From the NCBI GenBank assembly GCA_019454045.1, contig SKCR01038863.1, positions 1 through 64,000 on the forward strand: a DNA stretch of 64,000 bases, read 5' to 3'. The first letter of the stretch is position 1. Every line of letters begins with the position of its first letter. This document shows positions 46,286 through 58,090 of this stretch, piece after piece. A model generated the notes under the pieces. That model saw only the letters and a program-made list of their open reading frames with translations, did not search any database and was not told the DNA's origin. This DNA is from Zanthoxylum bungeanum. Lineage: Eukaryota; Streptophyta; Magnoliopsida; Sapindales; Rutaceae. The position numbers and the translations under genes were made by a program.

Positions 46286-47500
46286 TATTTTGAATATAAA
46301 TGAATCTCCTAAACATAAAATAACAAACAAAAGGCTCAAAAGGAATAATCTAAAAGATGAAGCTTACATGTGGCATTGTCGTCTAGGACACATCAACAAG
46401 ACTCGCATATCCACACTTTCGAAGAGTGGGTACTTGGACGGATTTGATCCTAATTCAATGATGTCTGCGAATCTTCTTTTTTTTAGGCAAAATGCCTAAA
46501 TCACCTTTTAGTGGTAAAGGTGAACGTGCCACAGAACTGTTAGCCTCGTTCATAGCGACGTATGTGGGCCCATGTCTAGCCAGGCTAGAGGTGGATATCA
46601 TTACTTCGTAACCTTTACGATGATGCATCTCGTTATGGTTATGTGTATCTAATGAGACACAAGTCGGAAACTTTTGAGAAATTCAAAGAGTTTCGACACG
46701 AAGTAGAAAAATAAACAGGCAAGAGTATTAAGACATTGCGGTCGGACCGTGGTGGCGAATACTTAAGTTATGAGTTTCAAGATTACTTGAAAGAATATGG
46801 TATTCTTTCACAGTGGACTCCTCCTGGAACACCGCAATTAAATGGTGTATCTGAATGGAGAAACCGTACCTTGTTAGACATGGTAAGGTCGATGATGAGT
46901 CGCACTGAGCTACCAATATCCTTCTGGGGATACGCATTAAACAGTGCATTACTATTTTGAATAAGGTTCCGTCAAAGTCTGTTGAACAGACTCCATATGA
47001 GATATAGACATGGAGGAAACCAGGTTTCTCTTTCCTGAAGATTTGGGGATGCTGGGCATATGTTAAACGTTTGGAAGGTACCAAACTAGAACCCAAATCA
47101 GATAAATGCCTTTTCGTGGGATATCCTAGGGAAACCAAAGGATATTACTTCTATCACCCACAAGAGAACAAAGTATTTGTTGCTCTACATGCATTTTTCC
47201 TTGAGAAGGAATTCCTAGATGCAGTGGTAAGTGGGAGGAAAGTGGAGCTCGATGAAAATCGTAGTGATACTGTTCCTGTCAATGAATCAACGACGGAACA
47301 TAATAGACCATCCGGGATGAGTCTGTACCACAATCTTCACATACACAAGGACCGCGTAGGTCGGAGAGAGTCAGAACAGTACCTGAGAGGTATGGGTTCC
47401 TGATCTCGCCTCATGTAGATATTAATCTTATTGAGGATAATGAACCGGCTACGTATGAGGAAGCGATACAGAATATCGATTCCGCTTTATGGCAAGAAGC
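46286..47500 (+). pseudogene. Copia gag-pre-integrase and integrase (element G)
   Basis: M-W-H-C-R-L-G-H-I-N (46371-46400) is the zinc-binding gag-pre-integrase motif. R-S-D-R-G-G-E-Y (46739-46762) and N-G-V-S-E-W-R-N-R-T (46843-46872) give the second Asp and the Glu of the DDE core. W-G-Y-A-L-N-S follows, then V-G-Y-P-R-E-T-K-G-Y-Y-F-Y near 47117. A stop after 46492, a frameshift near 46950 and another near 47395 break it. Confidence 0.88.
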
Positions 47501-48265
47501 CATGAAGTCCGAGATGGATTCCATGTACGCCAACAAAGTTTGGACACTGGTTGATGCACCAGAAGGCGTAAAGCCTATTGGATGTAGATGGATCTTCAAG
47601 AAGAAGACCGACATGGATGGCAACGTGCAAACGTACAAAGCTAGGCTTGTAGCAAAGGGGTATCGTCAACATATGGTATTGATTATGACGAAACTTTCTC
47701 ACCCGTTGCCATGATTAAATCCATTCGGATATGCTTGCAATAGCTGCATATTTTCGATTACGAGATATGGCAGATGGACGTTAAAACCGCTTTCCTTAAC
47801 GGAAACCTTTTGGATGATGTTTATATGCAACAGCCTGACGATTTTATCGTGCCTAGACTTGCAAACAAGGTTTGTAAGTTAAATCGATCCATTTATGGAT
47901 TGAAGCAAGCATCAAGGTCATGGAATCAGCGTTTTTATGAGATCATAAAGAATATGATTTCGTGCAAAACGCTGATGACCCTTGTGTATACAAGAAGGTT
48001 AGTGGGAGAGCACTGACTTTTATTGTCCTTTATGTCGACGACGTATTGCTTATAGGTAATGACATTCCCATGCTAACGTCGTTGAAAGCTTGGCTTTCAT
48101 TAAAATTCTCCATGAAAGATCTTGGAGAAGCAGCCTTTATTCTGGAATAAAGATCTACCGGGATAGATCTAGAAAGCTGCTTGGACTCTCCCAGAGTACA
48201 TATATTGACAAAGTGTTGAAACGATTCAACATGGATCAATCCAAGAGGGGATTGATGCCAATGTC
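47501..48265 (+). pseudogene. Copia reverse transcriptase (element G)
   Basis: Pieces in order: M-K-S-E-M-D-S-M-Y-A-N-K-V-W (47502), Y-K-A-R-L-V-A-K-G-Y-R (47635), M-D-V-K-T-A-F-L-N-G (47774), G-L-K-Q-A-S-R-S-W-N (47899), and the catalytic Y-V-D-D (48031-48042) followed by M-K-D-L-G-E-A-A-F-I-L. Frameshifts lie near 47670, 47955 and 48145. Confidence 0.9.
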
Positions 48266-48267
48266 AC

Positions 48268-49014
48268 GTGGTATCCTTCTGTCTAAACATGTGTCCTAAG
48301 ACTAAAGAAGAGAGAGATAACATTAGTCGGATACCGTTCGCCTCAGCAGTCGGATCGATCATGTATGCCATGATATGTACGCGACCTGATGTGTCATATG
48401 CTTTGAGCATGTGCAGTCGCTATCAGGCCGATCCAGGTGAAGGTCACTGGATGGCAGTTAAGAATATCCTTAAGTATCTTAGACGAACTAAGGATGCTTT
48501 CTTAATTTATGGAGGTGGAGAACTTGAGGTATCTGGGTACACCGATGCAAGTTTCCAAACCGACAAGGACGACTTCAAGTCGCAATCAGGGTATATTTTT
48601 GTTTTGAATAACGGAGCAGTGAGCTGGAAATCTTCCAAGCAAGATACTGTTGCCGATTCAACAACAGAAGCGGAGTATATCGCTGCGTCGGAAGCAGCAA
48701 ATGAGGCAGTTTGGATCCGAAAATTCCTAATCGGATTAGGAGTAGTTCTGTTAGCAGCTGAGCCCGTGCCATTGTATTGTGACAATAACGGGGCTATAGC
48801 ACAAGCTAAGGAACCAAGGTCTCATCAACGATCCAAGCATGTTCTTCGGCGTTACCATCTGATTCGTGAGATTATACATCGTGGCGATGTAAAAGTCGAG
48901 AAGGTCGCATCGGATGACAACATTGCAGATCCGCTGACGAAGGCTGTTCTTCAGCATGTGTTTGAACGACATATACAAAGTTCAGGTATTAGATGCTTGA
49001 GTGACTGGCTATAG
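48268..49014 (+). pseudogene. Copia RNase H with RT connection (element G)
   Basis: An open frame of 248 codons, the longest in G. M-I-C-T-R-P-D-V-S-Y, I-L-K-Y-L-R-R-T-K-D, then RNase H Y-T-D-A-S, T-E-A-E-Y-I-A-A-S and Y-C-D-N-N-G-A-I-A-Q-A-K, then H-V-L-R-R-Y-H-L-I-R-E-I, D-N-I-A-D-P-L-T-K, ending 14 bp before the LTR. All three catalytic acidic positions are kept, but it depends on the broken upstream frame for translation. Confidence 0.9.
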
Positions 49015-49015
49015 G

Positions 49016-49028
49016 CCAAGTGGGAGAT
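49016..49028 (+). other. Polypurine tract of G
   Basis: CCAAGTGGGAGAT immediately before the right LTR. Confidence 0.88.
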
Positions 49029-50971
49029 TGTTAGACATTATGACCCATAGCGTCACTGTTTTGTAAATGATATTGTATTATTGTACAAAATTAACTATGT
49101 GATAATGAAATTGCCTTTTGCCATTTTGTAAATTATTTACTTTGATATATTAATGGCAAAAGTCCATATGATTAGTTCCGTATTGAGATGATATGAGACA
49201 GTATCAATATAAAAGGTTTAATCATTAAATATCCCTAGTCGGAGTATTATCGAGATCGGACATCGATAATGCGGAATAGACTAGTATTGCACTTGTGCGC
49301 GTTGTGAAGGCACAACGGCATAGTTCTCATATATTTAAGTATTGGATACTTATGCAAGTGCTAGGAGGTTGTGTTTTACCGATGGTACGGAAAACAGCTT
49401 CGCTCTGGATAGACCCCGCGGAATCCCATTGGTAGTATGTCTGCGTGTCTATGGGAGGCCGCATCAGGGTAGGTGTATATGGTCTTAACCTGAGACTTAC
49501 ATCGCTAGTACTTGCGACAATCGGTAAACTTTGATTTTGGTGGTTCGGGGCTTTAACCGGTTCTGTGTACGCCTCTTCTGGGTTTATCGAGAATCGTAGT
49601 GTACTGGATGTGATGTCAAGATGGAAGTATCACTTCAGACATAGGAGATGATGATCACGCAGGATACAGAACTAGTACTCTATAAAAGGTTGCAACCGTC
49701 GGGACAATATGACCAGGTCAGGATTGTCCGATTTAAAGAGACTAGTTGTTTGATGTCTGATATATGTTTCGTACGGGGCAGACACATTTCCAGCCCCAGG
49801 CCTAACATGTGATCGTCCGATACTGGATCGATGTACGCGATACTACGGTATACTACGCTTGATAAAGATCTAATATTCCAATAAGATATTTCTGGAGAAT
49901 TGGGTAGGCATGGCGCTTTGCTAGAAGCCAACCTTGTCTTGTAAATCGGTAAAAAAGTAGTACGAGGTACGTACGTGTTCGGATTATCCGACGACCGTAT
50001 TTACTGCCAACATATCCGAAGATCTCTTGGGTCGCTTCCTGAAGATTCACCTATGATGTTTGATTCGGACTTTATTAATCTTGGATTAATTGCGGAGAAA
50101 CTTTATCTTGGATAAAATGCCTATTAGGAGAGAGAACGATTAATTTGGAATTAATCGATAAAATAATATATTCGATATATTAAACGAAATTAGATTTCGA
50201 CACGGAATAAAAAATGGATTTTAATTCGGGCAAACGAATTAATTTAGAATTAATTCGTTAGCGATGTGAATAGTAATTTCGCTAGGCATAATTATTTAAT
50301 TTACGTCGCGACGGAAATTCCTTAATTCGGAATTAGCGAAACCGAGCCCGAAAGTGTTTGCGGACACATTCGTATTTTGAAACGAGTGGGACCCGCAAGT
50401 CACATCGCGAAGTCTCATAACTTGACATGACTAGTTGATGGATGTCACAAGTCACCTTTATTGAGTGACACATTGTCACTGTTCACGATGTAAGTAGGTG
50501 AGGCCATTTAATGGCTTTTTGGAGGGAAAACGTTTTTTGACTTTTTGGAAAAGGCATTACCAAATATTTTTGGTAAATTACTATCTCTCTCTCTTCGGTT
50601 TTTTTAAGAAAAATTAGAAGAAAGAGAAAAGGATAAAACCAAAAGCCTTCTCTCCCTTTTTCTTGCTCACGCCGTGAGCTTCGTTTGGCAAGAAAAAATT
50701 GTTTTTTCATTCTCTCCATTTGCTAGCACAATGAAGGATCAAAGGAGGTGATAGGGAAACAACCTTGGAGCTTGGAATACTAAAAGGCTTGAAGCTACTT
50801 CTTCGTTTCTTCTTGGCCGAAAGTTTCCACCTTGAAGACTCAATGATTTTCTTCATCATTTTTCGTCACAAGCTTTGTAAGTATGATTCCGCCATGCTTC
50901 AAGCTTTGCATGTATAAATCGTGTGTTTCATTGGCTTATACTTTCTTTGGGACTAATAATAGAAACCTACA
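49029..50971 (+). mobile_element. Right LTR of G
   Basis: TGTTAGACATTATG...GAAACCTACA, 1943 bp, aligned along its full length with the left LTR. Confidence 0.95.
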
Positions 50972-50976
50972 CTCAC

Positions 50977-51720
50977 GAATCAGATAAAACCGTCGAAGTA
51001 CATACTTGGATCGTTGATGAGACCGTAAATCCTTAGCCTGTGTTGTAGCGTAGCTCAGCTGCTAACAAAACTACTCCTAATCTAATTAGGAATTTTATTG
51101 ATCCAAATGCTTCTTTTGTTGCCTCAGTCGCAGCAATATATTCTGCTTTTGTTATTGAATTCGGCAACAATATCTTGCTTGGAAAATTTCCAGCTCACTA
51201 TTCCGTTATTCAAAAAAAATATGTACCCTGATTATGACTTACACTCGTCTTTATGGGTTTGGAAACTAGCATCGATGAACCCAGTCACCTCAAGTTCTTC
51301 ATCTCTATAGACTAAGAAAGCATCATTTGTTTGTCTAAGATACTTAAGGATGTTCTTAACATCAATCCAGTGACCATCACCTGGATCGGCCTGATAGTGA
51401 CTGCAGATGCTCAAATCATATGAGACACCAGGTCGCGTACATGTTTGTTAATGTACAAGTTCTCGGAGAGTGACAATAACTTTTAGATCTATCCAGTAGA
51501 TCCTTATTCCTAGAATAAAGGTTGCCTCTCCCAATTTTTTCATGGCGAATTTTAATGAAAGCCAAGCTTTCACCGATTTTAGTATGGGAATGTCATTGCT
51601 AAGAAGCACTACATCATCAACGTATAGGAAAATCAATGTCAGTGCGCTCCCACTAACCTTCTTAAATACACAAGAATCATCTTTGTTTTAAATGAAACCA
51701 TATTGTAATATGATCTCATC
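50977..51720 (-). pseudogene. C RNase H and RT C-terminal half
   Basis: Continues C after G's insertion. Minus strand: RNase H remnants (51000-51240), H-Y-Q-A-D-P-G-D-G-H-W, I-L-K-Y-L-R-Q-T-N-D, V-T-G-F-I-D-A-S-F-Q (51232-51414), then Y-V-D-D-V-V-L-L-S-N-D and A-M-K-K-L-G-E-A-T-F-I-L-G (51448-51636). Compared with F, about 120 bp around 51450-51490, between RNase H and RT, are missing. Confidence 0.85.
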
Positions 51721-52670
51721 AAAACGTTGGTTCTAAGAATGCAATGTTTGCTTTAATCCATAAATGGATCGATTTAACTTGCAAACCTTGTTTGCATGTT
51801 TTGGCATGATAAAACCGTCAGGCTGTTTTATATAAACATCCTCCAAAAGGATTCCGTTAAGGAAAGTGGTTTTGACGTCCATTTGTCATATTTCTTACTT
51901 GAAATATGTAGCATTAGCCAGCATTATCTGAATGGAATTAATCATGGCAACGGGTAAAAGGTTTCGTCGTAATTGACACCATGTTGATGACGATACCCTA
52001 TCGATACAAGCCTAGCTTTATACGTTTGTATGTTGCCATCCATGTATGTCTTCACCATGAAGACACATTTGCTACCAATAGGCACAATGCCTTCCGGTAC
52101 ATCAACCGGTGTCCAAACTTGGTTGGTATATATGGAATCCATTTCGGATTTCATGGCATCTTGCCATAAAGAAGAGTCGATACCTTGTATCGCTTCCTCA
52201 TATATAGCCGGTTTGTATTCCTCAATAAGATTAAAATCTACATGAGGTGAGATCAGAAACCCATAGCTCTAAGGTTGTTTTTTGACTCTCTCCGACCTAC
52301 GCGGTTCTTGTGTATTAGAATATTGTGGAACAGTCTCATCCCTGATGAACTGTTCGTGTTCCGTGAGGGGATCGGTGCCAGGAACAGTATCACTCTGATT
52401 TTCATCGAGTTCTTCTCTCCTCCCACTTATCACTGTATTTGTGTCTTCCTTTTCGAGGAAAACTGCAAGAAGAGTAACAAATACCTTGTTCTCTTGTGGG
52501 TCATGGAAATAATATCCTTTGGTTTCCCTAGGATAACCAATTATAAATAGGCACTTATCCGATTTGGGTTCTACTTTGGTATCATCCAAACGTTTAACAT
52601 ATGCCCAGCATTCCCAAATCTTGAGGAATGAGAAACTCAGTTTCTTTCCTGTCCATTTTTCATATGGCTA
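51721..52670 (-). pseudogene. C RT N-terminal half and integrase C-terminal part, truncated
   Basis: M-K-S-E-M-D-S-I-Y-T-N-Q-V-W, Y-K-A-R-L-V and D-Y/N-Y-D-E-T-F at 51942-52154; integrase tail with C-L-F-I-I-G-Y-P-R-E-T-K-G-Y-Y-F and R-R-S-E-R-V-K-K-Q-P at 52269-52589. Similarity to F stops at TTTCATATGG (52661-52670), inside the integrase. The rest of C (gag, leader, right LTR) is absent from the window. Confidence 0.85.
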
Positions 52671-53407
52671 GTGGCTTTGAGAAACCCAGTGCAATACTTA
52701 TTTTGAATACCTGAGGCACCAAACGCCACGCAAGTCTTTAGGCCATAATCATTCCTCAAAGATGCAAGTCATTGGGTGTTAATATTCCAGCACAGGGTTT
52801 TAATAATGACACTGGGGAATGGCGTGTCGTGGGGGTTCACGCTTTTCCCACATGCCTTGCATCCCTTCGTGCAATCCAATCAAGAGTATTTCACAAGAAT
52901 ATTAAACATGCCTTTCCCATTCAAATAATAGACAAGCATAGATGAACAAGCTCTTATTTAAAACGGGAAAGTCTTATTCATATTCAAGGGATCTACTGCC
53001 TTTCTCACAACTATTTGAGGGTCATTCTAAGAGAGACTCTTACTAAAATTATCTTCCTTAACATCTTCGAAAAACTCCCAATAATATCCTTTGGAACCGA
53101 GCTTTTTGGAGAAGTGGGGACTGGCAGGCTGAATGACAGCCATAATTTCTTTAGGAGGAACTTGTTCATCCTTAGGATGAGCTTGTATATCCTTAATAGA
53201 AGCTTGTACATCCTTAACACCGACGGGAAAGCACCTCCAACTCTTGACATTACATTTCATTTAACAACTCAGCCCTAGGTGCCCCACCATCTACGTAATG
53301 ATGGGCCCGAAAAGCTGCTAAATGAGCATAATAAGAATGAGGCACTATGGTAACTGATTGAGTACCTCTAGTATATCGGCCCTCTCATTACTTCCTGAAG
53401 ACAATTA
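52671..53407 (-). other. Gypsy-related fragment H, non-gag part
   Basis: Starts abruptly after C. No clear domain. A minus-strand frame at 53027-53260 shows a short repeated K-D-(V/I/E)-Q pattern (V-K-D-V-Q-A, I-K-D-I-Q-A, P-K-D-E-Q-V). It probably belongs to the same element as the adjoining gag, downstream of it. Confidence 0.45.
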
Positions 53408-54375
53408 CTATTGGCGACGCTCGGTCATCATAGTTGTTTGATCTTTGCATCTCTCTAGGGTGTGTCCTTTCACATTATGGTACACACAATAAGCCTTGTT
53501 GTCTCTCTTCTCAATGGGAAACCTCCTTAGGTCTGGCTCAGTCAATAGACCTTCTTCCCGGATTTCTTGAACTATCTGGACCAAATGCATGTTGGGGGGC
53601 GTGTACACCGTCCCTCCGGCGACATGGTTGACCTGGACAGATTGCCTTCTCTCTTGCATTGTATTATTCTGAGGTATCGACCTGAACTCCTTCTGCCTCG
53701 GCACCGGCCTCCTCAAGTCCCTGCCCATATCCTGTTAGTTTTCTTGCCGGATTGCTCTCGACTTCTGAATATTCTTGCCTCGGGCGATCTTCTCATATCC
53801 CTCTATCAACACAAACTTCCTTGCCTCCTCCAAAGCCGAGGCATAGTCTGGTATCTCCTAGATCCTCAGGTAAGACCATAACCTCTCGACATTGAGGATC
53901 CTTTTGAAACTTTACAGCACCTCCGGGGACTCATACGCCCCGATCTCTAACACCAGACCGTCGTACCTATCAACAAAATTTATCAAATACTCGTCGTCTC
54001 CATACTTCATCAACCTCAAAAACCCCAGAGTCTTCCTTGGTACGTAACCCCTTTGAAGTGCCATACAAAGGATTTGTTCAATTGCGCGAAGCTTTTGATA
54101 CTCCCTGAGCTCAAATTCTTAAACCATGAGCTGGCTGACCATCTTAAAGTTAAAGGGAACACCTTATAGATGGCCACTTCGTCCATTCCCTGAATCTCCA
54201 TCAGCAAGACGAATTTCTCAACATGGGACTTGGGATCTGTGCTCCCTTTGTAGACATTCATCGAAGGCATGGTGAATCTCCTTGGAAATTCCATTGCCCT
54301 AACTTCCTTTGAAAAATGGGATGTCGCCTCCATGTCTTGATCACCCTTTGACCTGTCTTTTTCCTTTCCACCCAC
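53408..54375 (-). pseudogene. Ty3/gypsy gag fragment (element H)
   Basis: Minus strand. Retrotrans_gag domain at 54016-54330: F-P-R-R-F-T-M-P-S, Y-K-G-S-T-D-P-K-S-H-V-E-K-F, F-P-L-T-L, A-S-S-W-F-K-N-L and G-S-I-K-S-F-A-Q-L. A broken stretch follows, then 53408-53728 with the knuckle Y-C-V-Y-H-N-V-K-G-H-T-L-E-R-C (C-x2-H-x4-H-x4-C, the plant Tat/Athila-type variant). The N-terminal side is cut by LTR E at 54376. Clearly gypsy, unlike its copia neighbours. Confidence 0.85.
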
Positions 54376-56186
54376 TGTTGGACAATTATGACCCATAACA
54401 TCACTATTTGTACAGAACATTGTGTTGTTGTACAAATTAACTATGTGACGAAGGAAATTACTCTTTTATCATTTGTAATTAGATTAACGGGATATATAAA
54501 TGATAAAAGTACATATGATTAGTTACGGATTAATAAGATATGAGACTTTATTAATCCATGTAAGGTTTAATCATTAAATATCTCTAGTCGTAGTATTATC
54601 GAGACTGGACATCGATAATGCGTAATAGGCTAGTATTACACTTGTGCGTGTTATGGAAGCCTAACATCATAGTTCTCATATATTTGGGTATTGGATACTC
54701 ATGTAAGTGTAATAAGAGGTTCTGATTACCGATGGTATGGAAATAGCTTGGCTCTGGATAGACCCATCGGAATCCCATTGGTAGTATGACTATGTGTCTA
54801 TGGGAATCTGAATCAGGGTAGGTGTATTTGGTCTTAACCTGAGACTTGCATCGCTAATATTTGCGACAATCAGTATACTTTGGTTTTGGTCATCCGGGGC
54901 TTTAACAGGTTCTGTGTACGCCTCTTCTAGGTATACTGAGAATCATAGCGTATTGGATGTGATGTCAAGATGGAAGTATCACTTCAGTCATATGGAGATG
55001 ATAATCACGCAGGATACGGAACTGGTACTCTTGTTTGCTGCAGCTATCGGGATAATATGACAAGGTCATGATTATCCGATTATAGAGACTAGTTACCAGA
55101 GATCCGATATATGCTTCATACGGGGGGCAGATACAGTTCCAGCCATAGGCCTAGCATGTGACATTCGATATTGGATCGTAATACCCTATACTACGTATGA
55201 TATGCCTGACAAAGTTTATATATTCCTTTAAAGAATATTTCTGGAGAATTGGGTAGGCACAGTGCTTTGCTAGAAGCCAACCATGTCTTATAAATCGGTA
55301 AGAACGTGGTACCTGGTACGCACGTATTCGGATAGTCCGATGACCGTATTTACTGCCAACATATCCAGGGATCTCTTGGGTCGCCTCCCAAAGATTCACC
55401 GATGATGTTTGACTCGTACAGAATTAATCTGGGATTAATTATGAGAGAGAGAGAAAATTAATATGAGAATAATTACGGTAATAAATTAATCTGGGATTAA
55501 TTAAAAGAGAAAGAATTAATCTTGGATTAATTGCGTCGAGAATTTATCTGGGATTAAATTCATCGAGAAGAGAGAACTTGATTAATTTATCTGGGATTAA
55601 TTAAAAGAGAAAGAATTTATCTGGGAGTAAATTCGTCGAGAAGAGAGAACTTGATTAATTTGGAATTAACCGGTAAAGTAAATTTAATAGTTAAATTAGA
55701 TTTTACTATTTAATTTATTTATTTGGGCTAAAATAATATATTGGATATATTAAATGAAATCGAAATTCAAAGCGGAATTGAATTGGATTTTAATTCTAGC
55801 GAACGAATTAATTTAAAATTAATTCGCAAGCGACTTTCGTAATAATTTTGCTAGACATTATTATTTAATTAAATTGGATTTAATTAAGTCACAACGGAAA
55901 ATTCGTTTAATTCAGAATTAAGCGAACCCGAGCCCAAGCGAAGTTGCGTGTTGGATTAGCCGTCTTAAATTTGGAATTTAAAAGTGGTGGGACCCACTTC
56001 ACTTACATCACATGTTAGACATGTGATGGAAGTGGTTAGGCATAAAATAATGAGTTTGATTTGTTGAAAGATGGCATGGCTTTACTTATAACACACTCAA
56101 ACTTATTCCAACATTCAAACTCACTATATATTAATTTGGTCCACTTTAGAAGTGCAGATTTTTACTATTCACAGCAACCATCTCTC
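54376..56186 (+). mobile_element. Copia LTR E (plus), interrupted by F
   Basis: TGTTGGACAATTATGACCCA..., plus orientation, same group as C and F; preceded by CCCAC (possible TSD). No PPT or pol lies to its left, so it is a solo LTR or the left LTR of an element continuing beyond F. The last part of the LTR is missing because F starts at 56187. Repeated TTAATCTGGGATTAATT units occur at 55410-55640. Confidence 0.85.
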
Positions 56187-58090
56187 TGTTGGGTTTCTAA
56201 GGTTTTCCCAAGATCATATAAAGCCTGAAATATGTGAATACTAAAAGTAAGAATGGCGGAAACATACTTACAATGAACGGATGGATGGTTGTGTTGATAA
56301 CGAAAATTTTGCTTCCTTTGAAAGTATCCAAGCTTTCCTTTGATTGATGAATCCAAGCTCTAAGCTTTGAGATTTGAGCTCTTGGGAATGGTTTCCCTAT
56401 CACCTTAGAATGATTCTTCAAGTGCTAGCTTTGGAAAAAATTGCAACAAATTTTTCCCTTTTGCCTTTGAAGGATTCGGCCAAGGAGAGAGAGGTGGGAG
56501 AGTTTGTGTTTTTATTTTAAAAAACAAATACCACCTTTTAAAAAACCAAGTCAAACTTTGGTATATGTTTTTCCAAAAAGAAAAACAAGTTTGGAGGGAA
56601 AATTACATTAATTGCTCCCAACTACTCCCATCATCAATAGTGACTAGATGTCAATCACAAAAGGTGACATGACTTCCATCATTAAAATGAGTTGCGATGT
56701 GACTTGTGGGCCCCACTTTAATTCAAAATCCGAGTGGGCCCGCAAACACATCCCGGGCTTGGGTTCGTTAATTCTGAATTAACGAATTTTCCGTTGCGAC
56801 GTAATTAAATCAAATTTAATTAAACAATTATGCCTAGTAAAATTACTATTCACGTCGCGCGCAAATTAATTCTATATTAATTCATTTGCCCGAATTAAAA
56901 TCTAATTTTAATTCCGTTATGAAATCTAATTTCATTTAATATATCAAATATATTATTTTATCGATTAATTCCAAAATAATCGTTCTCTCTCTTCAAATAG
57001 TATTTTATCCCAGATAAAATCTCTCTTTAATTAATCCTAGATTAATTATATTCGAATCATACGTCATCGGAGAATCTTCGGGAAGCGACCCATGAGATCC
57101 CTGGATATGTTGGCAGTAAATCCGGTCGTCGGACTATCCGAACAAGTGCGTACCTCGTACCACGTTTTTACCAATTGACGAGACATGGTTGGCTTTTAGC
57201 AAAGCACCGTGCCTACCCAATTCTCCAGAAATATTCTTAAAGGAATATTTAATCTTTGTCAGACGTAGTATACGTAGTATTGCGTATAGCGATCCAGTAT
57301 CGGATGTCACATGCAAGGCCTGGGGCTGGAATAGTGTCTTCCCCGTAAGAAGCATATATCGGATCACAAGCAACTAGTCTCTTTAATCGGATAATCATGA
57401 CCTTCTCATATTATCCCGATGGTTGCAACCCATTAGAGTACCAGTTTTGTATCCCTGCGTGATCATCATCTCCATATGACTGAAGTGATACTTCCGTCTT
57501 GACATCACACCCAATAAACTACGATTCTCAATAAACCCAGAAGAGGCGTACACAGAACCTGTTAAAGTCTTGGACGACCAAAACTAAAGCATATTGATTG
57601 TCGCAAGTACTAGCGATGCAAGTCTCAGGTTAAGACCAAATACACCTACCCTGATTCGGATTCCCATAGACACATAGTCATACTACCAATGGGATTCCGA
57701 GGGGTCTATCCATAGCGAAGCTGTTTCCGTACCATCGGTAAACACAACCTCCTATCACACTTGCATAAGTATCCAATACTTAAATATATGAGAACTATGT
57801 TGTTACGCTTCCATAACACGCACAAGTGCAATACTAGTCTATTCTGCATTATCGATGTCCAGTCTCGATAATACTATGACTAGGGATATTTAATGATTAA
57901 ACCTTTATGGATTGATATTGTCTCATATCTAATAATCCGGAACTAATCATAAGGACTTTTATCATTTATATATATAAGTAATCAAATTACAAAATGATAA
58001 AATGCAATTTCCATTGTCACATAGTTAATTTGTACAAAAACAACAATGTCTTTTACAAATAGTGACGTTATGGGTCATAATTGTCCAACA
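56187..58090 (-). mobile_element. Left LTR of copia element F
   Basis: TGTTGGGTTTCTAAGG...TTGTCCAACA, 1904 bp, minus orientation, abutting the PPT at 58091. F's other LTR lies beyond the window. Confidence 0.92.

Larger units (their letters stand above)
40896..50971 (+). mobile_element. Full-length copia element G, TSD CTCAC
   Basis: Two LTRs (1951 and 1943 bp), PBS, gag, protease, integrase, RT, RNase H and PPT in order. CTCAC at 40891-40895 and 50972-50976 flanks it. It sits inside the RNase H of C, an element of the same group in opposite orientation. LTRs are very similar (a few dozen differences by eye), so it is the youngest complete insertion here. Confidence 0.95.

Noticed and set aside
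40896..50971. G as a currently autonomous element
   Set aside because: Ends and TSD are perfect, but gag has a stop at codon 8 and several frameshifts, and RT has at least three frameshifts.
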